Part shown: in pieces, positions 34,401-45,385 of the stretch
How positions within the stretch are numbered: position 1 is the first letter of the stretch
How the letters are laid out: every line of letters starts with the position of its first letter
NCBI GenBank assembly: GCA_965178125.1
Contig: OZ237760.1
Span: forward strand, 744,001 to 808,000
Length of the DNA: 64,000 nucleotides
Source: Bilabrum cf. latius
Lineage: Eukaryota > Bigyra: Bicosoecida > Bigyra > Bicosoecida
Reading direction: 5' to 3'
The notes under the pieces: generated by a model
Told to the model about the DNA's origin: nothing
The model's input: the letters and a program-made list of their open reading frames with translations, nothing else
Database searches by the model: none
Translations under genes and position numbers: made by a program

Positions 34401-37136
34401 GGAGGAGGAGGACGAGGCCGCGGGAGTGCTGGCGGACCCTACCCCCACACCGGACAGTCCCACCGCCTGTGCCCCCACAGCCCCGCCAGCTCGCTCGGCC
34501 CCGGCCACTGCTCTCACCGCCCATGCGTGGGTCAATTTCAGCGCCGCACGTGCTCCCGCCCTGGTTGCAACCGCCGCCATGGGCATCCTAAGCATCGCAA
34601 CTGCCACAACCGCCTGCCGATCCAGATCCGGATCCAGGTCCAGACCCAGATCCGTTCCATGAATGGATGCTCCCGGGGGCTCCCATCCACCGGCTCCTCG
34701 CAGCATGGACCCTGCCGCAGCCGCCCACCCCGCGCCGCTGCCCTCCCTGCACGCCCCGAGGGCCTCCTCCACCAGCCTGCTCTCCAGCTCCGCGGCGCCT
34801 GCGGAACTGGGCGCGCAGGCATCGGCCAGGGACCGCAGCCTGGCCGCGGCCCTGTTCCCCGCGGAGAGTGTAGGTCCCTCCAGCGCCCCCGCAAGGAGGG
34901 CCCTCTCCACGGAGGTGCCCCCAACAGGGTGCGAGTCGGCCCAGGCACCCAGGAGTGCCGCGAGGTGTGACGAGTGGGATGGGGTGGACGGGGCCACGGC
35001 GCCTGAGCCGGTTGCCATTGAGCCCACCCGGCCGTTGCTGCACCGCATTGCCAAGCTCGGTGGCAGGGCGAGCCGTTTGGCCGCACCAACCCCTGTACCC
35101 CCACCCCCCCCACCACCACCACCGCCACCACCTGTCCTCGCTGATGCCGAGCCGGATAGACGGTCCAGCGCCGCGAGCAGCGCCCGCCGCACCCTCGGCA
35201 AAGATCCCTGCAGCACCTTGGCAGCCACAGTGGTGGTGGTCAAACCGGCGCTGCTTCCCTCGGTGGACCGAGTCAAGGCCCTGACCCACGAGGCGTCCGC
35301 GCTAGGCACACCAGCCAACGAGGAGGACGAGGACGAGGGGCTGCTACTCTGAGCCGTCGCGTCTCGGGCCACCTGCACCACGCGGGTGTCCGTCGGCTCT
35401 AGGACAGCGCCTGTCCCTGCCACGTCACTCGTCGCACGACTATCACCACCCGACGCGAGCCCCTCCGCCAGCACTCGCCGCAGCCCCGAGCATAGACACC
35501 GCCAGAAGAAGCCAAAGGGAGACTCAACGGAGACTGTCCCAGCCCCAGCCCTGACATGCGACCCCTAAACAGCCCCTGCCTATCCGTCGCCGACTTCACC
35601 TTCTTCCGATCCTAGTTCCAAATTTGTACCCTCCCGCGAAGTCAGGCAGGCCCTCCCACGCAGGCACAGCTGCAGCAGGGACATCTCTCCGCCTGCGTTG
35701 CTCAAACCCCCGAAGCTCCCACGCACCGCCATATCGCCACCCGCCCCCCTCAACCCAAGTTTAGAGCCACCCGCGCTCACACCCGCCCCGGCCGACGCCC
35801 TCGCCAGCACCCGCTGGAGGTGCCACACCCTGACCCCCGAGCGGTACAGCTTCTGGCACACGCCCTCCAGCTCCTGCCACACCCAGTCCTGGGGCTGGGC
35901 CTGGGGCTGGGCCTGGGGCTGGGCGGAGCCCCCGGCCACTGCACTCGTCACACCTCCCTCGTCCTTCCGCAGCAGCGCCTGCATCCCCGCGACCACCTGC
36001 GCCGCGGCCCTGCCTGCCTCGGCCAGCACGCACGCGGACAGCGCGTCGGCGGAGTCGCTGTCCGAGAGAGCTTCCCCGCTAGCGCCACCAGGGGGGGGAT
36101 TGCCCCCGGGTTGACCCCACGTCGGGGTCAGTCCCAGGGCAGCGATTCCCTGGCAGGCGCTGACGATCTCGCCGGGGGACAGCCGGTTGACCGCCGTTCC
36201 CAGCCGCGCGCGGAGACTGCCGTGCAGTGCAGTGCAGCAGCGCCGGACCCAGGGCCAGGCCTCTGCCACCGGGCGGAGCAGAGAGGCTCGCGGGGGTGAC
36301 CCGTGTGACGAGTGAGCCGCGGGGCAGGCGGCGACCGCCGCCCTCCGTGCGAGCGGGGCAAGTGCCTCTGCCCTCCTGCACTCCAGGGCGACCACGGCGA
36401 GCTCGTGCTGACGAGTGAACGACTGTGGGGCGAGGCCGGTGGCTGCCCCGTTGCTGAGCCCGGCCTCTCCTGCTGCCTCCGTCCCAGTTATCCCGCTGCT
36501 GCTGCCAGCAGCCGTGCTGCCGGTGCTCGCACTAGGCGAGGTGGCAGCGGCAGCGGCAGCCCCCTGGCTCCCGGCCTCGCCCACGCTGGACACCAGCTGC
36601 GTGATGGCGCGTGCCGCAGCTGCACCAGAGCGGGCAAGCACCGCGGCCCGATGCGCAACCCGCAGCCTGTTCGCGGCTTGGCGCAGCTGCCTCGCGGGAG
36701 CGAGCACGTGCGAGCGAAGCGGGGCGCAGGACTCGTGCAGACGCAGCGCAGAGTTGCGAGCCGAGGCGACCTACCGTCTTAGCTCGCCCGCCCTGGAAGC
36801 AGACTGGGCAAGTTCATTCCCTTGCGACGCCAAGGCGCCGCGAAGGCATTCCTGAAGCTGGGCATCCGCCTCGTCGAGCCGCTCCAGAGCGGATCTGGCA
36901 GCGACCGCCGCCTCATCCGAGCTTGGCTCCTTGCTGCCGTCTCCACCTAGCCTACATTGCAAGCTGTATTGAGATAGGTCGGCAACGGGGACATCCGACC
37001 GAGCGAGCCCCGTGGTTTCGGGCGCGGTCTGAAACGACTTCATCAAGTGCAACACTTTTGCCACTACATGCCAGTCCAACGATTTATCGGCCTTCCTGTC
37101 GGCTTCATTACTATGCGATGAGCCATATTGGTCCAT
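31458..37136 (-). CDS. COG5-like protein (conserved oligomeric Golgi complex subunit 5), enlarged
   Basis: One open frame of 1892 aa if TAG at 36771, 35580, 35565, 34161, 34158 and 33306 are Gln; ends at TGA. The N-terminal ~150 residues have the COG5 layout: a short leader, then a long amphipathic stretch (LDEADAQLQECLRGALASQG, ELAQSASRAGELRR, LAPARQLRQAANRLRVAHRA). COG5 works in intra-Golgi vesicle tethering. The rest is Ala/Gly/Ser-rich with scattered helical blocks. The protein is over twice the animal length and holds a 15-residue minisatellite (GEPHARPRAEPRATA, seven copies). Identification rests on the N-terminus and is tentative; another CATCHR tethering subunit is possible. The start at 37136 is chosen as an upstream ATG in frame. 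Confidence 0.45.
31959..32288. repeat. 45-bp coding minisatellite, seven full copies plus a partial
   Basis: Units beginning GGCACGGGGCTCAGCACGAG start at 31959, 32004, 32049, 32094, 32139, 32184 and 32229, virtually identical, with a partial unit from 32274. The period is a multiple of three, so the COG5-like frame is kept and gains 15 residues per unit. Confidence 0.95.
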
Positions 37137-37326
37137 CGCTCTGCCCAGCGTAGTACCACAAGGACTATCTGTCCGAATCTTTGTCAATGATGAAAAGAGT
37201 TGAAATCGTGACGAGTGCATACGAAAGTACACGGTACAAGGTATTTGAGCGGCGCCGATGCATGGCGTCGTGTCCAGTTCACGAAGCTTTTTTCACCAGC
37301 TAGAACGGTTAATACTATTAATAAGT
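37137..37326. promoter_or_regulatory. Divergent region (COG5-like / proteasome alpha-7)
   Basis: About 190 bp, AT-richer than the flanking coding sequence, between the two start codons. A GTGACGAGTG motif copy lies at 37208-37217, one of the few copies outside coding sequence. Confidence 0.4.
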
Positions 37327-38411
37327 ATGGCAGGGTGAGTCTGAACTGGTGTGACCTGGCGTGGATCTGGCTGGTGTGCAATATACTGCGCCACGGCAGC
37401 TCTGCGATGCTTGCACATGGCTTGAGATTGCTCTCAGGTTGGCGATGCAGGCTCCGTTCAGCGGCAGGCCACGTCGCCCGTAATTTTGCGTGTTGTGTAT
37501 TTTGACTGAATTCATCGCGTCTCTACCGAGGTTGTCTGCTTCGCAACTGCTGCTAACGCTGCATTCCCAACATGCTCAGTCAAGCGAGCTGGAGCGGATC
37601 CATTGGTTCTATCCGTTCGAACGCGCCACATTTTCGCAGATATGATAGAGCAATCACAGTGTTCTCCCCAGACGGGCATTTGCAGCAGGTAGAGTACGCC
37701 ATGGAAGCAGTGAAGCGCGGGGCAGCGATCGTGGGAGTGCGTGGGAAAGGCACGGTGGTGCTTGCCGTGGAAAGGAAGAGCACTGCAAAGTTGCAGGACC
37801 CTCGCACAGTACACAAGATTTGCCTTTTGGATAGCCACCTAGCTCTCGCGTTCGCCGGGCTGCACGCGGACGCCCGCGTGCTGGTGAATCGCGCGAGGAT
37901 CGAGGCCCAGTCGCACCGCCTGGCGGTGGAAGACCGAGCCACCGTGGAATACATGTCCAAATACATCTCGGGCATCTAGCAGAAATACACGCAGACGGGC
38001 GGGCGCAGGCCCTTCGGGATTACGACCCTCCTGGCAGGCACGGACGTCGACGGTCGCCCGCGCCTGTTCCAGACCGACCCCGCGGGTGTCTCTAGCGAAT
38101 GGAAGGCCCAGGCGGCGGGCAGGAACGGGAAGACCCTCCGCGAGTTCCTTGAGGCGAATTACGAGGAGGATGCGTCGGAGGAGGACTGCTGCGTGCTGGC
38201 CTGCCGCACGCTGCTCGAGGTGGTGGATTCCGGCTCCGGATCGATCGAGCTGCTGGTGGTGAGGGAGGCAGCCGAGGGCGCGACCGCGGGCAAGGTGAGC
38301 ATGGTGCCAGAGGATAAGGTGAAGGAGTACGTGGAGGCGGCAGAGAAGGCGACGGAGGAGGCGGCGGGCAGCAGTGGGGCCGCGAGGCCGGCGGCAGGGG
38401 GGAGCTCCTGA
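37327..38411 (+). CDS. PSMA7: 20S proteasome subunit alpha type-7 (alpha4)
   Basis: A structural alpha-ring subunit of the 20S proteasome. Exon 1 encodes only 8 nt (37327-37334, ATGGCAGG), followed by a 305-nt intron and exon 2 (37640-38411); the join gives the expected N-terminus [20 protein letters not shown]. The protein is 259 aa (human 248). Signature blocks: [61 protein letters not shown] and [16 protein letters not shown] at 37977 lies in [19 protein letters not shown]; plant alpha4 subunits have Gln at this position, direct support for TAG=Gln. Ends at TGA. Confidence 0.97.
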
Positions 38412-38695
38412 GTCCGGAAGGGAAGGAGGAGAGGGGAGGGGGGAAGGGGGCGGGTCATTGCAGGACTAGACTGAGGATTGCCGGAATCGTTTGTGCTACC
38501 AGTGCGTACGCCATGTTTTGGTTTTCAGTTGTAGGTAACATCCATGCAAGTCCCAAATATGCCACCCACGGATACATGCTGCTGCCAGCCCAGCCAGCTG
38601 CTTTCCATCCGCACCAAACGATCTCCAGCAGCCCGACCACCACCACCCCCCCCCCCCACCCCCTCCAAAAGCAAGCATAGGATCTCGCAGGTCCA
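38412..38695. other. Convergent intergenic region with a C-tract
   Basis: 284 bp between the stops of the proteasome gene and the low-complexity gene. A run of C residues lies near 38648. Nothing else is seen. Confidence 0.5.
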
Positions 38696-41600
38696 TCAAT
38701 CTACCCCTACTCCCACCCCTGCCATCTCCACCTGCTCCACCTCGGTGCTCCCGCTCCTCTCCCCGAGCAGGCGACTCCCCTTCGCTCTGCCTTGGCCGCC
38801 CCTCCGCTGCAGTGGGCCATCAGCAGCATCCCCATCCCCACCACCGACGCTGCCAGCGCCAGCAGCGCCCCTGCCCTTGCCGCCACCATTGATCCTCTTC
38901 CTGCCCTTGCCGCTGCTCCTTGCCCCTAGCCTCGATCCACCCGCCGGCTGCCCTTGTTCCCTCGCCTTAGACCCCGACTTGGACCCCGACCTGGACCCGG
39001 GGCTGGGCCGGATCAGATCCAGGAGACGAGTGCGGCTGCCGGCAGACACTGGGCCGGTGCCGCTCTGACCACCGGCAGTCGGTGTGGACGGGGTGGCGGG
39101 CTGTGTCGGAGCCGCGGGGGCCTGTGCGCTCGCCGTGCCAGGCGTGCCTGCCGTGGTGGGCTGTGGCCTGCCGCCCTGCAAATGCCCTCGCTCTTGCCCC
39201 GGTACTTGCCCTGGTCCTCCTCCCCTGCTTCGCCCACCTTTGCCTCCACCTCCACCTCCACCTCCGCCTCCCCGTAGCACGATGGGCGTGGAGGGGGAGG
39301 GCGATGTGGCCCCAGGGGAGGCCATGCCGTTCAGTCGGACACCCCCGGGGGATTTCCCCTGACCCCGCAGCGGGGATCCCCTTCTGGGGGCAGAGCCAGC
39401 CCCCCTGGCCCTGATCAAAGCCCGGTGAGTCGGTGGAGTGCCTGATCTTTGAGCCTATCGGGCATCCTCGCCCTCCGCCTCCTCCTCCTCTTCCTCCTAG
39501 TGGTACTCGCTTCCTTCCCCTTGCGGGGCGAGCTGCAGCTGCCGGCGAGCGCCAGACTCTGCCCTCCCCCTGCCCAGCGGTCTCGTGCTGCCGGCACTCG
39601 TCACACTATCACCAGCATGCCCCTGCCCTTGCCTCGTCCTCCCACCAGCCAGGCGACCGGCAGCCGACAGCCCACCAGCCGCGGCTGTCCTAGCCCTGTG
39701 CAGGCTGCGGCCCTGTGCATTCATCCTGTCGGTGCCCACAGTGGTCTGTGCCTTACCCCCAGTCCCTGTTCCTGTTCCTGTTCCCTGGCCCGACCGCAGC
39801 CTCGTCGCTGCGCGATGTGCCCCCGGAGAAGCGATGCTGCCAGCGGGTGAAAGAAACCGCCTGGCTGCCCCCGGAGTCACCCTGGGGCCGGCGCTGCGGG
39901 GCCCCGCGGTGCTTGCGGTTCGTGCCACGGAAGACCCCGGGGCGCGGGAACTGCCTGGCCTCTTGCTGCCGCTCCTGCTCCTGCTCCTGGCGCCTCTGGC
40001 GCTGCCCGGGCTTTCCTCCACTGCCAGCCGCGCCGGCGTGCGCTGGCCCTTCTCGAAGATCCTGAACCAGCCAGGGGTTACCGGGGAGAACCTCGCCTCC
40101 TGGCTGCCGAAGGGAACAACGGGCACGTCTGTGGGCGAGGAGGCCCGAGAACCCGGCCCGCCGCCATTGCCATTGCCATCGCCCCTGCCGCCTCTCCTGA
40201 CCCTCCTTCGCCTGCCGCTGCCAGCCGAGGACATGCCCATCGCCGTCTGTTTCATAGCCATCGCAACCTCATCCTCTTCCTCGTCTTCGTCCTCCTCTTC
40301 CTCATCGGCTGCTCGGCCACGCCTTCCCCCCCCCTCCATACAGTTGTCAGACCCGTCCCGCGCCCGATCCCTCCCCACGGTGCCTAGCCCGAGCCCGAGG
40401 GAGGGGGAAGTGGCAGGCCGGATCATGCGGTGCAGCCCCTTTCCCTGCCCCTGCCCCTGCCCCTATGCCTGGCTCACGGGTCTCTTGCTGCGGCGAGGCG
40501 AAGAGGGCGGCAGTCCCGCCTCCTGCCCCTGCTCCTGCTCGTCGCCTGACCCACCAGACTCCCCCGGCACCTCCTGCTCCTGGCCGACTGCCGAGGCCCC
40601 GGCCCGCGGGGGACCGTCCGTGTACGTCGCGACGTCCACGTCAACCCCCTGGCCGGCCGACTCGGAATTGGAATCGTCCACGTCCAGAGCATCCGCCGCC
40701 ACCACTGCGACATCCGTGCCATCGAGCACCCCCTCTTCTCTCCCTTGCTCCTCGTCCGCTGTCTCGATCTGTCTCGCCCGGTTGGCACCCTCATTGGCAG
40801 CAGTACTGACTGCTTCGTCCTCACCGGCAAGCTCTTGAACGCTTCCATAAGATCCACCCTCTGCCCCCACTTCCTTGTCAACTTCCTATTCCTATTCGTC
40901 CCCGCTGCTGCCGAGGGACAGCCCAGCCGAGGCGCTAGAGCCCGACATCGCATCGCCACCCCTCTGCTCCTGCTAGTCACCGTCCTCGTCGTTCTAGTCC
41001 TCTCGGCCTTCGCTGCTCACGCCCGGCTTCCCAGTGCGCCTGTCATCTTCATCTTCATTGCCGTACTCCACCACAGACCCCGCCGCCTCCACCTGACCCA
41101 AGCGCTGGCGTGCACTGTCACTCTCACCCCCACCGTATACCTCCACCACACGCCCCTCGCCGATGCCCGTATTGTCACTCGCGTCACTGACAGCCTCATT
41201 ACCGCACGGGCTGTTCCCTGGGACGCACCCCGCCACCGACAGCCTCAGCCGGCGCATCCCCTCGGTGCGGGGGCCGAGCCCGGGCGCGTGCTGCTGCAGG
41301 GCACGGTGTGACGAGTGACCACGCTCCGGGTCGTGTTCCTGCATGGCGGCCTCACCCCACTCACTGGACAGCGACCTACCCCGGCTGTGTCCGGGCCGGT
41401 GGCTGCTGCGAGAATGGCTCAGAATACCGCTGCTGCTTCTGCCGGCGCTCCGGTAGGACGGGCGCACGCTGCTGGTCCTGTAGCCCGCATGCCCACCACC
41501 GTCATCGTTCTGGCTCGCATCCGGGCTGACGTCGAACGCGCGGGCCCCAAGCACAGCTGCCGCAGGAGAGGGCGACACCGAGGTCAGAGTCCCTGCCCGG

Positions 41601-42148
41601 GAGGGGTTGCCCCGCGAGTGGCTTGGTGCATCGCTGCCAGTGGCATCGTCCAGGCCAGTGGGATGACCCCGACCGCGGCTGCCGCTGTCCGCCGCCCGCC
41701 CGTCTGCAGAAGGTCCTGATGCGGAATATCCGGACGGAGAAGTGTACGTGCTTGAGACCGTGCTTGGCGGCGACTGCACATCTGTGTCGCGAGCAGCTGC
41801 CCCAGTGGCGCTCGGTCCGAGCCCATGTGCTTGGTGGTGCGACGGATTACTCCCATGGTTTTGCGGAGACCAGTCGCAGTCGCTCTATACATTGTGTGCA
41901 ATATGTTGGCTCTGTGGCTGGACGTCTTTGTTAGGGCTGATAATTTGCCGCGGCCGTCTTTTCGTGCGACATGGCTCATCCACGAACGCTAGAGGCGCGT
42001 GTGAGTCTCGGCCCGCAGCAAGGTCAGGCGGGGCTCGGTTGTCAAACTCAGCTTTCTTATCTGCGTTATTTGAATGGCACACAACCAAGCGGATATAGGT
42101 CAGCAGGATGCTTGACAAGCAGGCAGCTGGCCCAATACCGATCCGCAT
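38696..42148 (-). CDS. Low-complexity Ser/Gly/Glu/Arg-rich protein with an N-terminal hydrophobic segment
   Basis: One continuous frame of 1150 aa from ATG at 42148 to TGA at 38696, reading eight TAG codons (41885, 40994, 40973, 40892, 40886, 40463, 39497, 39455) as Gln; several sit in acidic Gln/Glu tracts such as GDEQEQEVDKEVG, where Gln fits well. The first ~25 residues (IGIGPAACLSSILLTYIRLVV) look like a signal anchor. The rest is disordered: Ser/His/Gly-rich, then acidic, then Arg/Gly-rich with poly-Gly (39240 region). No domain is recognised. The single long TAG-interrupted frame is itself the evidence that this is a gene; function unknown. Confidence 0.6.
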
Positions 42149-42597
42149 GGCGCGGAGTCTCTGTGCACCACACTATCCGCCATAACTTACCACCATGACG
42201 GGCTGCTTCGACGGAAATTCCACAACCCATTGCAATGAGTTCAATCAGTAACAGATCAATATTCTGAGTGGAAAACAAGAGGTCGAGCTATCCAACGGGC
42301 CGGAAGTGCGCCAGTGTAAGGTAAGGTGTAATTTGGGTAGCGATTCGGAAAAATAAGATAATGCACACCTCGCTGGCTCCCAACCACAGGGAGCTCTGTA
42401 GCGCACCACATGCGCGCCAGGGTCGCGTGGGCCGGATTGATAGTAAGTTTTCGCACATAGACCTCTAGTTCATACGATAAATCGGGTCCAAGCACGCATT
42501 TTTGCTGTGGCGACTGCTTCATTCATCGCAGATTTTGCAAGCTAGTTGGGTGCTGTCGGCAGACGTCGCACTCCAGGGAAGCGAAGAATTGAATAGT
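42149..42597. other. Intergenic, possible 5' exon of the next gene
   Basis: About 450 bp, AT-richer than its neighbours. A splice-acceptor-like CGCAG at about 42530 precedes an open frame that continues into the gene starting at 42598, so an upstream exon is possible. I could not place it. Confidence 0.3.
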
Positions 42598-43563
42598 ATG
42601 CGAGTTCATGCAGCAGAGACCCTGCTCGAACGAGATAGCCAGCTCAACAGCGAGGAACGTCGAAGGGTGGCGCATTACATGGCTGCCGCCGCCCACATGC
42701 AAGACGAGGCTTCTTTGCGCCGAGGAGATAGCTCAATGTCAAGATAGCGCCGGCTTCAGGCTTTGCTAGAAACGGAAGAGGCTGAGGTGCCGGTCACGGG
42801 ACGGCCCCAGCGCGCGTGGGGAGGAGAGGGAGTATCGCTGGCGGCGCTGCGAGAGGGAGCCAGGCTAGCAGCAGAGAACGGAGCGAGAGCACATGCTGCG
42901 CTTCTGGCTAGGCAATCCAGCAATAGGCGACCAACCACTGCCGCAGCGCTGCTAAGTCTGGAGGCAGGGGCAGGTTCGAAGGCGGCACCAGCAGGCGGGG
43001 GCGGCAAGGGCGGGGGGGGCGGCAAGGGCGGGGGGGGCGGCAAGGGCGGGGGGGGCGGCAAGTCCAAGGGGGGAGGAGGCGGGGGAAAGGAGGCCATCAA
43101 GGGCCCCTGCGCCACGTGTGTGTTCATCACAGATCGGATCACAGCGGGGCAGACCAGGCTGCTCCCTCAGATCTGCCAGGCCATCGCCGACCTGGACCCC
43201 GCCGCCAGCAAGGACACGGCCGAGGCGGTTATGCACTGCAACAGGCTCATGGTCGCGATCGCGAGCGAGAAGGACAAAACGGTTGTGAACACTTTGTACG
43301 CGGCGCTCAACTACGGGTGCTTGGAGGAGAGGGAGTTTGGGGGCATCAAGCAGGTCACGATGCAGGCACCGTGCCCCTACGACGTCACGTGCTCGCTGCT
43401 GCACGTGCTGGACGGCGGGAAAGCCATGTGCAAGGCGCCGGAGAGGCCATTTGCCAATGAAATAGGGGTGGCTGAGGAGGGTGGCGGTGATCAGGGAGGA
43501 GGGGGGTCCAAGAATGGAGGTGGCGGCGGAAAGGGGGGAGGGTCCTAGGGCGGGAAGAAGTGA
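42598..43563 (+). CDS. Gly/Lys-linker protein with a Cys-containing globular domain
   Basis: About 321 aa from the first in-frame ATG (42598) to TGA at 43561, with TAG at 42745 and 43546 read as Gln; a 5' exon may exist. An N-terminal helical part (LLERDSQLNSEERRRVAHYM) leads to a GGGGK-repeat linker (about 42990-43090), then a ~110-residue domain with nine Cys (GPCATCVFITDRI, LPQICQAIADL, VMHCNRLMVAI, ALNYGCLEERE, APCPYDVTC), and a second Gly/Lys tail. The CxxC start faintly recalls saposin-like domains, but the later spacing does not fit. Family and function not recognised. Confidence 0.55.
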
Positions 43564-43824
43564 CCTTCCGCCGGCGTGCGTGCAATGTTGTGCGATCAGA
43601 GAAGACTTCCCTAGCCTGCTGTGCATTTGCTTGTATTGGCCTGATCACTCACCGAATCGCAACGACCAAACCGCGGCCAGTAGTCCCACGGACAGACGAT
43701 CGCACTGCCAGTGCATGCCAGTGGGCCGGGCCCCGGGGTTCGCCCGCGGAGGAACGAACTCTCCAGAGCCAAACGGTTCCGGCTGGCGACGAAGCTCGCA
43801 ATCGGCAGCTTAGAAACGCAGGTC

Positions 43825-44924
43825 ATGGGAGATTCAGGAGCAGGATCTGGTCTTATCGATTACTTTGGATGCGCAGCATCGGCTGGAACCCCACTGTACG
43901 TGTTGGGGCGCTAGAGGATCGTGCATGCACTTTCGTTCATCTCGATCATATTCTTGATCGCGGCACTGGCAAGCCCGTCCTGGGTCGAAGGAGCTGTAAA
44001 CGCGCAGTGCAACCTGCCGTTTGGAGGCGAGGAAGCGGGGCGGGACGCCTTTTTCGGGACCCTGGCAGACCAGGGGGCTCCCGGTCGCGTAGGGATCACT
44101 GGAGACATCCAGCAGATCGACGTGGGGCTTGGAGTGGCACAGTACGCGAAATCGCAGATCTCTACGTTCAAGGGTAATAACACCACCCGCACTGTCGTGA
44201 GTCGACCTCGAGGCTGCCTCTCCGCCGGTGCGCATCTCGCAAACCCAGCTGCAGACTCTTTGCACTTCTCAGCCTCCCACCCCCTTTTCCGATCCACCCG
44301 TTCCGGTCTTCACAGGAAGGAATCTGCCTGTATGATATTGATGATGGAGTCTTCGAGCTGAACAGGGTTATCGATGCGCACAACGCAAACCCCTTTACAA
44401 AGACAAAATTCCCCGATTTCAGCAAGGATGATCTCGACGTTGGGGGTCAGCTTATCCTCGCTGCCCTGGTGCTCACCTTTATCATGGTAGCTGTGTCACC
44501 CATGCAGTGGATCGGCTGGCTGCCGTACCACTCCGCCTGGGCAGTGCGTGCCGTGCTCCCGCTGGTCGCTCTGCTCACCCTCGTGGCCCCCATCCTCATC
44601 GCGTCCGGGAAGACCCGCACCGCCCTCTGCGATGTCCTGTCGTTGGCAGGGGACGAGTGCACTCTCTACTGCCGCCACGGCGCCGCTTTCGCGTGCTCGA
44701 TCGTGGCGACGATCATCCTGATCGCGGCTGCGCTCTCCTCGTGGATCTTCATGCCCATCGGCTCCACGGACGTGGCCTACGACCAGCCGTCCTACGCCAC
44801 GATGGACAAGGACGCGGACGGGCTCGGGGAGACTTCCATGGCCACCTACAGCGACTCGGCAGCGGGCGTGGTGCCCAACAGGGGGAGCTATGGGACAGGC
44901 GGTGACGGAGACGACGCCGTCTGA
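43825..44924 (+). CDS. Four-transmembrane membrane protein
   Basis: Exons 43825-44196 and 44316-44924 join in phase 0 and give 326 aa. TAG at 43912 lies just before the first TM helix (R-x-RIVHALSFISIIFLIAALA); read as Gln it fuses the cytosolic N-terminus to TM1. An extracellular loop of about 100 residues with two Cys follows, then three more TM helices (GGQLILAALVLTFIMVAVSP, VRAVLPLVALLTLVAPILIA, ACSIVATIILIAAALSSWIF) and an acidic Ser/Gly-rich cytosolic tail. The layout resembles claudin/SUR7/tetraspan proteins but no family signature is clear. Ends at TGA, followed directly by a GTGTGACGAGTG motif copy. Confidence 0.7.
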
Positions 44925-44980
44925 GGCGTGTGACGAGTGAGAGAGTTGCACGCAGCGCTGTGCCGTGGCCCCGATCCATG

Positions 44981-45289
44981 GAATTCGAGCTGCCGGAGTG
45001 GTTGCCGCGAGGGGATGCCACCTATTGGGACACTGAAGAAGAGGGGGGGAGGAGAGTGACTGGTTCTGATCTTGATCTTGATCTTGGGCTGGGCAAAAGT
45101 GCGGGCCCTGCTGTCGGTGGGGTAGTTGAGGGCTGCGCGCAGATTAGACAAGAGATAGAGAGAAGAAGAGGCAGACAGGAGTGTTCCTGCGATGGTTGCA
45201 TCAATGCGGCGAGAGAACGAAGGCGCGCGAAGGAGGAGTTTGGGCCACGGGGCTGCTTGGCTTTCAATGGCGTGGCACATGCACGATGA
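44981..45289 (+). CDS. Possible small ORF, doubtful
   Basis: An open frame of 102 codons (MEFELPEWLPRGDATYWDTE) ending at TGA, with an acidic start and a basic CSCDGC-containing end. It lies between the convergent four-TM and Snf2 genes and could be 3' UTR. No homologue recognised. Confidence 0.2.
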   Translation, partial: EFELPEWLPRGDATYWDTEEEGGRRVTGSDLDLDLGLGKSAGPAVGGVVEGCAQIRQEIERRRGRQECSCDGCINAARERRRAKEEFGPRGCLAFNGVAHAR

Positions 45290-45385
45290 TTGGTTTTGGT
45301 GTCGGTTGGAGAGCATGTTCAGTTTATGATTCTAGTCACAGCACGCATTACTATCGCACGCCGCGCGACCGCGCACTCAATGAAC

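Noticed and set aside
40880-41000. Frameshift or intron in the low-complexity gene
   Set aside because: Rechecking coordinates (40994, 40463 and 41885 differ by multiples of three) shows one continuous frame.
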